Assembly (NCBI GenBank): GCA_937942465.1
Contig: CALDEO010000278.1
Location: 1-12,755, forward strand
Source: an uncultured Saprospiraceae bacterium
GTDB lineage: Bacteria; Bacteroidota; Bacteroidia; Chitinophagales; Saprospiraceae
Direction: 5' to 3'
Length of the DNA: 12,755 nucleotides
Below are positions 7,419-12,755 of this stretch, one piece after another; the stretch's first letter is position 1; every line of letters starts with the position of its first letter. Under the pieces are notes generated by a model that did not search any database, had not been told where the DNA came from, and saw nothing but the letters and a program-made list of their open reading frames with translations. Made by a program: the position numbers and the translations under genes.

Positions 7419-7649
7419 AATTAACAACCTAGGGCAACAACCGTTTCAAAGAAACAACTAACCGTACTGAGTATCGGTACAAATAACCACACCGACAGGT
7501 GTAACTAACCGCATCAAAGATGCACATAACCGTGCCGATAGGAACAAATAACCGCACGCAAGTGCAAATAACCTCGCGAAAGCGAAATTAACCACACCGA
7601 CAGGTGTAATTAACCGCGACTTTGTCGCAAATAACCGCACCTCCGGTGC
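7419..7649 (-). repeat. Inverted hairpin array (TAACC orientation) leading to ilvN
   Basis: Ten clear units lie in the opposite orientation to the earlier arrays, with nine exact 8-base linkers of form AnnTAACC. Stems begin at 7443 (GTTTC/GAAAC), 7464 (7 bp, one wobble), 7489 (ACACC/GGTGT), 7511 (GCATC/GATGC), 7532 (GTGCC/GGAAC, one mismatch), 7554 (GCAC/GTGC, loop GCAA), 7574 (TCGC/GCGA, loop GAAA), 7594 (identical to 7489), 7616 (GCGAC/GTCGC) and 7637 (GCACC/GGTGC). The orientation switch is near 7407-7420, where GGTTAATT faces AATTAA around a small TGC-ATA-GCA stem. The last stem ends eight bases before the ilvN ATG, so the array forms the whole upstream region of that gene. Confidence 0.92.
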
Positions 7650-7657
7650 TATGACAA

Positions 7658-8191
7658 ATGGAATATACTATAACCGTATTCTCGGAAAATAAAACTGGCC
7701 TATTGAGCCGAATCGTAGGAGTCATAACTCGACGTCATATCAATATTGAATCCATAAATGCCTCTAAATCTACGATAGAAGGGATACATCGGTTTACTAT
7801 CGTTGTTAATCTCGATGAAGAATCAGTACGTAAACTGACACTACAAATAGACAAACAAGTAGATGTATTGAAAGCATATTATGATAGCAATGAGGATATC
7901 GTATATCAGGAGATTGCGTTGTATAAAGTAGCTCCTGAAGCATTCTTTGGTGGTGTAGCACTTGAAAAACTTATACGAGTACATAATGCTAGAGTCATTG
8001 CTATAGAGAAAGAATATATCGTCATCGAAAAGACGGGCTATCAAAGTGAAACAGAAGAACTACTCAATGTATTGAGACCATTCGGAGTATACGAGTTTGT
8101 CCGATCAGGAAGAGTAGCTATTATAAAAGAAATGGAACGACTAAACACATATTTACAAACGATTAAACTAGAACAACCAAGTTCTAACTAA
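7658..8191 (+). CDS. ilvN: Acetolactate synthase small (regulatory) subunit
   Basis: This subunit binds and activates the IlvB catalytic subunit and confers feedback inhibition, normally by valine. The N-terminal ACT domain begins MEYTITVFSENKTGLLSRIVGV and continues RRHINIESINAS. The C-terminal ALS small-subunit domain contains LEKLIRVHNARVIAIEKEYIVIEKTG and FGVYEFVRSGRVAI. At 177 residues it is the longer, IlvH-sized form with both domains. An earlier ATG at 7651 is out of frame, so 7658 is the start. ilvC follows 19 bases after the stop. The hairpin array ends eight bases upstream and could limit translation, which makes the ratio to IlvB an open question. Confidence 0.97.
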   Translation: MEYTITVFSENKTGLLSRIVGVITRRHINIESINASKSTIEGIHRFTIVVNLDEESVRKLTLQIDKQVDVLKAYYDSNEDIVYQEIALYKVAPEAFFGGVALEKLIRVHNARVIAIEKEYIVIEKTGYQSETEELLNVLRPFGVYEFVRSGRVAIIKEMERLNTYLQTIKLEQPSSN

Positions 8192-8210
8192 TTATAAATT
8201 ATCATATATC

Positions 8211-9254
8211 ATGGCAAAACTAAATTTTGGTGGCGTAGAAGAAAATGTAGTCACAAGAGAAGAATTCCCATTAGCGAAAGCTCAAGAAGTACTTAAAGAT
8301 GAGACCATAGCAATCATCGGGTATGGCGTACAAGGACCAGGTCAAGCATTAAATCTTAGAGATAATGGCATAAAAGTGATCATCGGCCAACGTAGCCCAT
8401 CTGCATCTTATGACAAAGCTATTGCTGATGGATTTGTACCTGGAGAGACATTATTCTCAATCGAAGAGGCTGCAGAAAAAGCAACGATCATCCAATATTT
8501 GCTGTCAGATGCTGCGCAGATCGCAGTATGGCCTAGATTAAAACCACACTTAACAGCTGGTAAAGCATTGTATTTTTCTCATGGATTTGGGATTACATAC
8601 AAGGAGCAGACAGGTATCATCCCACCAGCAGACATCGATGTGATCTTAGCAGCACCTAAGGGTTCTGGTACTTCATTGAGACGATTATTTTTAGCTGGTA
8701 AAGGGCTGAACTCTAGTTATGCAATCTTCCAAGACGCAACTGGAAAAGCTAAAGACAGAGTCGTAGCTATGGGTATCGGTATCGGATCAGGTTACTTGTT
8801 TGAGACAGATTTCAAAAAAGAAGTATACTCTGACCTTACTGGAGAAAGAGGTACATTGATGGGAGCAATCCAAGGATTATTCGCAGCACAATATGATCTT
8901 TTGCGTAAGCGTGGTCATAGCCCATCTGAGGCATTTAATGAGACTGTAGAGGAAGCTACCGAGTCACTATACCCACTCATCGCTGAGAACGGTATGGACT
9001 GGATGTATGCTAACTGCTCTACGACTGCACAAAGAGGAGCACTCGACTGGTGGAAGAAATTTAGAGATGCAACAGCTCCAGTATTTGAAGAATTATACGA
9101 TAGTGTAGCCTCTGGTAAAGAAGCTCAATTGTCTATCGATAGTAATAGTAAAGCCGATTATAGAGTGAAGCTTGAAGCTGAACTTGATGAGTTGAGAAAT
9201 TCGGAAATGTGGACTACTGGTAGAACGGTAAGAAGCTTAAGACCAAAGAACTAG
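8211..9254 (+). CDS. ilvC: Ketol-acid reductoisomerase, Bacteroidota-type
   Basis: This enzyme isomerises and reduces acetolactate and acetohydroxybutyrate to the dihydroxy acids used by IlvD, with NAD(P)H and Mg2+. The 347 residues contain the Rossmann loop GYGVQGPGQ (38-46), H124 in SHGFG, and the metal ligands D208 and E212 (SDLTGERGTL) and E244 and E248 (ETVEEATE). The substrate-site segment CSTTAQRGALDW starts near 269. The first glycine loop has GPGQ rather than the GHAHA of the common short form, and CSTTAQRGA replaces the usual YSISDTAEYG. From memory, this matches Bacteroides KARI closely. It is the main basis for placing the organism in Bacteroidota. ilvA follows after 15 bases. Confidence 0.98.
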   Translation: MAKLNFGGVEENVVTREEFPLAKAQEVLKDETIAIIGYGVQGPGQALNLRDNGIKVIIGQRSPSASYDKAIADGFVPGETLFSIEEAAEKATIIQYLLSDAAQIAVWPRLKPHLTAGKALYFSHGFGITYKEQTGIIPPADIDVILAAPKGSGTSLRRLFLAGKGLNSSYAIFQDATGKAKDRVVAMGIGIGSGYLFETDFKKEVYSDLTGERGTLMGAIQGLFAAQYDLLRKRGHSPSEAFNETVEEATESLYPLIAENGMDWMYANCSTTAQRGALDWWKKFRDATAPVFEELYDSVASGKEAQLSIDSNSKADYRVKLEAELDELRNSEMWTTGRTVRSLRPKN

Positions 9255-9269
9255 TACAAATATAATCCC

Positions 9270-10526
9270 ATGATGACTAAGTCACATATGATATCTCTAG
9301 AGCAGATCATGAAGGCACAACAGAACCTCAAAGGTACTGTGGCGCCGACACCCTACATGAATAATTACAACCTTTCGAAAAAGTATGACTGTAATATCAT
9401 GTTGAAACGTGAGGACATGCAAGTAGTGAGATCCTTTAAAATTAGAGGCGCTTACAACAAGATGTGTAGCCTTACGGCGAATGATCTCTCTAGAGGTATT
9501 GTATGTGCTAGTGCTGGTAATCATGCCCAGGGAGTTGCATTTGCATGCAAAAAACTAGGGACTCATGGTACCATCTATATGCCGAGTACAACCCCTAATC
9601 AGAAGATCAAAAAGGTAAAACAGTTTGGCCAAGACATGGTCAAAGTCATCTTGATCGGAGATACGTATGATGATGCTAGTGAGGCAGCATATATAGATGC
9701 TACTAAGAATCGAAAGGTGATGATACACCCGTTTGATGATCCTGAAGTAATTGCTGGTCAAGCGACTATCGCCGTAGAGATGCTAGAACAAAGTGCTGAT
9801 CCGCTTGATTATCTATTTGTAGCCGTCGGTGGAGGTGGTCTTATCTCTGGTGTCGGATCTTATATGAAAACTTTGAGTCCTCAAACCAAAATCATTGCTG
9901 TAGAAGCCGCAGGAGCTGCTGCATTAAAAGCATCTGTTGATGCTAATGAACGGGTGACTTTAGATTCTATAGACTCGTTTGCAGATGGTATCGCAGTACG
10001 ACAGATCGGTAGACTTACTTACGAAATCTGTAAAGAGGTAGTCGATGACTATGTGACGATACCAGAAGGGCATATCTGCTCAACCCTCCTACAACTTTAC
10101 AATGATGAAGCGATCGTAGTAGAGCCTGCTGGAGCAATATCTGTATCGGCACTTGACCAATACAAAGATCAAATCAAAGGTAAAAATGTAGGTATTATTA
10201 TCTGTGGTGGCAATAACGATATCACTCGTACTGAAGAGATCAAAGAACGAGCTTTGTTATACGAAGGAAAGAAACATTACTTTATTGTTAGATTCCCTCA
10301 AAGAGCCGGAGCATTACGAGATTTCCTAAGTGTATTAGGTCCTAATGATGATATCGCCCACTTTCAATATACCAAGAAGAATAGTCGCCAAAGTGGCCCT
10401 GCCCTAGTCGGTATTGAACTTAAAAACGTAGTCGATTACGAACCACTCATTCACAGAATGGATAAAGAAGGGATTGATTATCAACCGATTAATAATAATC
10501 GGATGTTGTTTGAGATGTTGGTGTAG
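9270..10526 (+). CDS. ilvA: Threonine ammonia-lyase (threonine deaminase), short biosynthetic form
   Basis: This PLP enzyme converts threonine to 2-oxobutyrate and ammonia, the committed step to isoleucine. Visible sites are KREDMQVVRSFKIRGAYNK with the Schiff-base lysine at K57, SAGNHAQGVA near 81-90 and the phosphate-binding GGGG at 185-188. The C-terminal domain from about residue 325 (HYFIVRFPQRAGALRDFL) is a single ACT-like regulatory domain. The 418-residue length fits the one-ACT form rather than the roughly 510-residue enteric form. Feedback inhibition by isoleucine is typical of the family but cannot be read here. Methionines at 1, 2 and 7 are all possible starts; 9270 leaves a 15-base gap to ilvC. 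It is the last gene of the ilv run, and no clear intrinsic terminator follows directly. Confidence 0.96.
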   Translation: MMTKSHMISLEQIMKAQQNLKGTVAPTPYMNNYNLSKKYDCNIMLKREDMQVVRSFKIRGAYNKMCSLTANDLSRGIVCASAGNHAQGVAFACKKLGTHGTIYMPSTTPNQKIKKVKQFGQDMVKVILIGDTYDDASEAAYIDATKNRKVMIHPFDDPEVIAGQATIAVEMLEQSADPLDYLFVAVGGGGLISGVGSYMKTLSPQTKIIAVEAAGAAALKASVDANERVTLDSIDSFADGIAVRQIGRLTYEICKEVVDDYVTIPEGHICSTLLQLYNDEAIVVEPAGAISVSALDQYKDQIKGKNVGIIICGGNNDITRTEEIKERALLYEGKKHYFIVRFPQRAGALRDFLSVLGPNDDIAHFQYTKKNSRQSGPALVGIELKNVVDYEPLIHRMDKEGIDYQPINNNRMLFEMLV

Positions 10527-10534
10527 AGTGCTGA

Positions 10535-10625
10535 ATTTTCTTGATTTCTCTATGCTTGATCTGGATGTGAATTGCTATTTGATCTTATCATCCTTGAATC
10601 CTATACTTCCTAATTCTGACAATAT
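10535..10625. repeat. Diverged intergenic repeat, copy A
   Basis: This stretch aligns with 10939-11026 over nearly 90 bases at roughly 80 percent identity by eye. Shared blocks include TCTATnCTTGAT, GGATGT, CATCC and CTTCCTAATTC followed by GACA. It starts nine bases after the ilvA stop. It shows no reading frame of note. The ATCC-rich composition resembles dispersed intergenic repeats I recall from Bacteroidota genomes, but I cannot confirm that from this window. Confidence 0.65.
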
Positions 10626-10661
10626 GTGGCTATAAGCTACTCTTATTCTTAGATGATATTT

Positions 10662-10709
10662 TTTCTTTTTGCATTGCCCATGCCTTTGGCTTGACAGGCA
10701 AAAAAGAAA
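10662..10709. repeat. AT-rich inverted repeat in the ilvA-phosphatase gap
   Basis: TTTCTTTTTGC (10662-10672) is complementary to GCAAAAAAGAAA (10698-10709) except for one bulged A. Inside the loop GCC-TTT-GGC (10682-10690) can pair, or alternatively TGCC (10681-10684) with GGCA (10697-10700). It could act as a transcript end for ilvA or for the convergent phosphatase gene, but no U-tract directly follows a GC-rich stem on either strand. It is therefore annotated as structure only. Confidence 0.5.
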
Positions 10710-10736
10710 CAAAAAGTCTAGTCCATTCTAATACAA

Positions 10737-10843
10737 TTCGCTATCGCGAACATTCACTCTCAGTCGATCTGTCCGTTCCTCGGTCACTTCGTTCGGTCGG
10801 AACACAGCATCTCCTTTCGTTCATTATTGTTCAAGAATGAACG
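10737..10843. repeat. Cluster of hairpins in the gene-free region
   Basis: Three stems are visible. TTCGC-TATC-GCGAA (10737-10750) is a perfect 5-bp stem like the units between ilvB and ilvN, but without the GGTTA linker. GTTCC (10775-10779) pairs with GGAAC (10799-10803) around CGGTCACTTCGTTCGGTC-type sequence. CGTTCATT (10818-10825) and AATGAACG (10836-10843) form a perfect 8-bp stem with a 10-base loop. None is followed by a run of T, so they are not good intrinsic terminators. Their function is unknown. Confidence 0.55.
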
Positions 10844-10868
10844 GGTTTATACTTTCAATTGATCTTGT

Positions 10869-10898
10869 ACCCTACTCATCTTGATTCAGATAGTTCCA
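10869..10898. repeat. Diverged intergenic repeat, partial copy C
   Basis: The segment around CCTACTC and GATTCAGATAG aligns with the last 30 or so bases of copy B (11003-11031), with about 22 of 28 matches by eye. It lies between copies A and B and shows that the repeat unit has been duplicated more than once here. No coding content is seen. Confidence 0.5.
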
Positions 10899-10938
10899 TC
10901 ATCTTCTTTGTCTGTATTTTGATTTTCTTGATTAGAGG

Positions 10939-11026
10939 ATTTTCTTAATTTTTCTATACTTGATGCGGATGTACGCTTATTTATGATCCTAACATCCATG
11001 GATCCTACTCTTCCTAATTCAGACAG
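10939..11026. repeat. Diverged intergenic repeat, copy B
   Basis: This is the partner of copy A, about 404 bases away in direct orientation. It ends eight bases before the stop codon of the convergent phosphatase gene, so copies A and B sit just inside the two gene ends that bound the region. The rest of 10527-11033 contains only the hairpins listed separately and no convincing gene. Confidence 0.65.
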
Positions 11027-11033
11027 CTCCCAC

Positions 11034-12212
11034 CTAATTTAACTTCTCTCTATACACTACTTCGCAGTCTTCTGACTTACCTGTTGTAGCGTAGAAGGTA
11101 ATCCATATCGATCCATTATTGTAGTAATCCAATAAAGCAAAACCATACTCGCCTGTGGCAAACTTGGTAATATCAAGGGATCCTACAACCCCGTTTTTAG
11201 AACCTGAGCCACTGACTATATAATTGATGTTATTTTGTTCGTGAAGTTGAAGTGTATGCTCATGTCCTGCAGCGACTATGGTGTTGCCATGTGCTTCTAC
11301 TGGTGGGATTATCGTGGAATAATAGTCTTTATATGGAGCACTCTTTGTATCCTGCTCTGACATTCTTGGTCTTACCCAGTTGACTATTGCCCCAGTCCCT
11401 AATAGAGGGATTTTTAGTTTTTTATTTAATGCAGTAAAAGGCATTAAATATGACTCCGCTGAATAAAAACCGCCGTGACTCCCCACCGTAAACATTGGAT
11501 GATGCATGGTCAACAATACTTGCTCAGAACTCAATGCTGCCATAGTATCTCTAAAGGCGGATACAAATTGAGCACGAGTCTTAATATCGCAATCATCATA
11601 GTTATAATCTTTTGGCTTGTCAGTCAAAAACCAATGGGAATCTATTGATATCAGTGAAATATGATCTGCTATCGTCATAACATCAATATTGCCACATCCA
11701 TTACTTGGTCTAAAGTAATCCGTAAACTCTTCGTTGTATTGGCTGAGGTAACTCTCAATATATTGTTCTTGCCTTGCTAGCCCTTCTCGTCCGTATGTAT
11801 ACCAGTCGTGATTACCTGGAACAAATGTAACATTACCTTCAAATGCTCTTACAGACTCCAATTGCACATCGAGCTTATGCTCTGCAAGTGGTCTATCTTT
11901 ATGGCCAATTGGCGGCATTCCTACAGGATAGATGTTATCTCCTAAGAACACTACATCTGTGTTATCATCTACCCTTTCATCTGTAGCTAAATACTCTTTA
12001 AGTTGCAACAAAGGTATGGTTGACTCCCCCTCCTTAGCCCCTCCTACATCACCAATAAGATATACAGAGTGCTTTATCCCACTAAGACTCGGTGACACTT
12101 GCTCTTGCCAGTTTTTGTGATCATTAGAAAGATATGTTTTAGAGCTTGCGCAAGAGCACATTCCTAGTACAAGAGTGAAAAATAAGTACTTTGTAAATTG
12201 TAACATATACAT
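11034..12212 (-). CDS. Purple-acid-phosphatase-like metallophosphoesterase, predicted lipoprotein
   Basis: This 392-residue protein has a short hydrophobic N-terminus (LFFTLVLGM) followed by C19-S-C21-A-S-S. This looks like a Bacteroidota lipoprotein signal peptide with C21 as the likely lipidated residue, which predicts an exported, membrane-anchored protein. The metallophosphoesterase motifs appear in order: GDVGG (D55), GDNIY (D92, Y95), GNHDW (N134, H135, D136), MHHP (H237, H238) and GHEH (H317, H319). The first motif is D-x-G rather than D-x-H, and the second includes a tyrosine. Both are marks of the purple/tartrate-resistant acid phosphatase group, which binds two metals and hydrolyses phosphomonoesters. 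The substrate cannot be told. The start may be M1 or M3. It is convergent with ilvA and divergent from purU, so it is probably monocistronic and unrelated to the ilv genes. Confidence 0.9.
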   Translation of the reverse strand: MYMLQFTKYLFFTLVLGMCSCASSKTYLSNDHKNWQEQVSPSLSGIKHSVYLIGDVGGAKEGESTIPLLQLKEYLATDERVDDNTDVVFLGDNIYPVGMPPIGHKDRPLAEHKLDVQLESVRAFEGNVTFVPGNHDWYTYGREGLARQEQYIESYLSQYNEEFTDYFRPSNGCGNIDVMTIADHISLISIDSHWFLTDKPKDYNYDDCDIKTRAQFVSAFRDTMAALSSEQVLLTMHHPMFTVGSHGGFYSAESYLMPFTALNKKLKIPLLGTGAIVNWVRPRMSEQDTKSAPYKDYYSTIIPPVEAHGNTIVAAGHEHTLQLHEQNNINYIVSGSGSKNGVVGSLDITKFATGEYGFALLDYYNNGSIWITFYATTGKSEDCEVVYREKLN

Positions 12213-12356
12213 GATTAAGTATCAAGCTTGGAATAAATATAAGGTTTAAAGATCTAAAACCGAACACAACGATCTATTTCATTAATCGGATTAACATCAC
12301 ATGTGATCATGTTTTCAAAGCAACATTTTTTGTAACTTTAAACCAAATACTTAGTT
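12213..12356. promoter_or_regulatory. Divergent promoter region between the phosphatase gene and purU
   Basis: This 144-base AT-rich gap separates two divergent genes and must hold both promoters unless transcripts start outside it. On the plus strand TAACTTTA (12333-12340) resembles the Bacteroidota -7 element TAnnTTTG and would place the purU start of transcription only about 10 bases before its GTG. On the minus strand the complement of 12234-12241 reads TATATTTA, a similar match for the phosphatase gene. Neither has a clear -33 partner. The region call is safer than the individual motifs. Confidence 0.4.
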
Positions 12357-12755
12357 GTGAAAAAAGATACTGCCATACTCATGATACACTGCCCTGATCA
12401 AAAGGGCATCGTTGCTACAGTCACTGATTTTTTACTTACCAATGATGGTAATATTATTGACCTTGATCAACATGTAGATCACAATGAGAAGTACTTCTAT
12501 ATGCGGGTAGAATGGGAGTTAGAAGGATTTGGAATACCACAAGAAAAGATTGCAGACTTTTTCGAGACCCTTGTAGCTAAGAAATATAATATGCAATGGA
12601 ATATTGAATTCTGCCAATGCATACCTCGGGTTGCTATATTTGTTTCAAAGTATGGACATTGCTTATATGATATTCTAGCAAGATGGGAATCAAAAGAGTG
12701 GAAAATAGAAATCCCACTTATCATCAGTAATCATGATAAGTTCAGAGTAGTCGCA
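12357..12755 (+). CDS. purU: Formyltetrahydrofolate deformylase, N-terminal part (runs off the window)
   Basis: This enzyme hydrolyses 10-formyltetrahydrofolate to formate and tetrahydrofolate, balancing one-carbon pools and supplying formate for purine synthesis. The 133 visible residues hold the N-terminal ACT domain, with IHCPDQKGIVATVTDFL near 10-26 and IIDLDQHVDHNEKYFYMRVEW following. The beginning of the formyltransferase-like domain is also present (PRVAIFVSKYGHCLYDILARW, then EIPLIISNH). The catalytic residues lie beyond the end of the window. I take GTG at 12357 as the start: an in-frame TAA sits at 12339-12341, and the resulting MKKDTAILMIHCPDQ opening fits the family. ATG at 12384 is the alternative but would cut into the first ACT strand. 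Confidence 0.95.
   Translation, partial: MKKDTAILMIHCPDQKGIVATVTDFLLTNDGNIIDLDQHVDHNEKYFYMRVEWELEGFGIPQEKIADFFETLVAKKYNMQWNIEFCQCIPRVAIFVSKYGHCLYDILARWESKEWKIEIPLIISNHDKFRVVA

Larger units (their letters stand above)
6800..7649. mobile_element. Candidate inserted element: four-helix-bundle gene within inverted hairpin arrays
   Basis: The block separates ilvB from ilvN, which encode subunits of one enzyme and usually sit a few bases apart. Positions 6800-6832 match the reverse complement of 7456-7488 at 29 of 33 bases. The similarity continues inward (6853-6878 against 7429-7455) as far as a shared CCTAG, after skipping one hairpin unit. The gene is thus flanked by diverged inverted repeats that are themselves hairpin arrays. 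No transposase is present and I see no clear target-site duplication, so mobility is an inference. It could also be a locally expanded repeat. Relatives of the gene occur inside excised intervening sequences of 23S rRNA, also bounded by base-paired ends. Confidence 0.4.

Noticed and set aside
7458..7640. 60-residue minus-strand frame over the hairpin array
   Set aside because: Its sequence is just the translated linker and stem repeats (repeated TPVGVV and similar), with no family resemblance. The absence of stops follows from the repeat composition.
7419..7649. CRISPR-like array in the ilvB-ilvN gap
   Set aside because: The conserved part is only 8 bases, the variable parts are self-complementary hairpins of 12-17 bases, and there are no cas genes. 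This does not fit repeat and spacer sizes of any CRISPR type.
10662..10709. Intrinsic terminator for ilvA or the phosphatase gene
   Set aside because: The stem is mostly A-T with a bulge, and the GC part is not followed by a U-tract on either strand. It is kept only as an inverted repeat.
12497..12724. 75-residue minus-strand frame at the window end
   Set aside because: It overlaps the purU reading frame, which has clear conserved motifs; the antisense translation resembles nothing.

Overview
The window suggests a member of the Bacteroidota. The ketol-acid reductoisomerase has the Bacteroides-like form (GYGVQGPGQ, CSTTAQRGA), most genes lack Shine-Dalgarno sequences, upstream regions are AT-rich, and a 23S-intervening-sequence-type four-helix-bundle gene is present. 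A Saprospira-like lineage is a guess. No rRNA, tRNA or CRISPR array was seen.

Layout. (1) Positions 1-3168: the last codons of an unidentified gene, then leuC-leuD-leuB, packed 1 and 7 bases apart, for the leucine branch from isopropylmalate. (2) 3169-3365: a complete classical attenuator. It has a 19-codon leader peptide with eight isoleucine codons, alternative pairing arms and an intrinsic terminator whose U-tract ends at the ilvD start codon. (3) 3366-10526: ilvD, ilvB, ilvN, ilvC and ilvA, all on the plus strand. With threonine deaminase supplying 2-oxobutyrate, they cover isoleucine and valine synthesis up to the final transamination. leuA and the aminotransferase are not in the window. 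(4) 6777-7649: an interruption between ilvB and ilvN, the two subunits of one enzyme. It holds a four-helix-bundle gene surrounded by about 18 short hairpins joined by a conserved 8-base linker (GGTTAnTT or its complement). The hairpins left of the gene are an inverted, diverged copy of some on its right. (5) 10527-11033: a gene-free region with three diverged copies of a roughly 30-90 base repeat and several hairpins. (6) 11034-12212 (minus strand): a purple-acid-phosphatase-like lipoprotein. (7) 12357 to the end: the first 133 codons of purU, divergent from the phosphatase.

The two signals that gene annotation would miss are the isoleucine attenuator before ilvD and the covarying hairpin array with its four-helix-bundle gene. 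The ilv genes probably form one transcript governed by isoleucyl-tRNA charging through the leader. Because the hairpin array lies inside that transcript, its folding could affect how much regulatory subunit is made relative to catalytic subunit.
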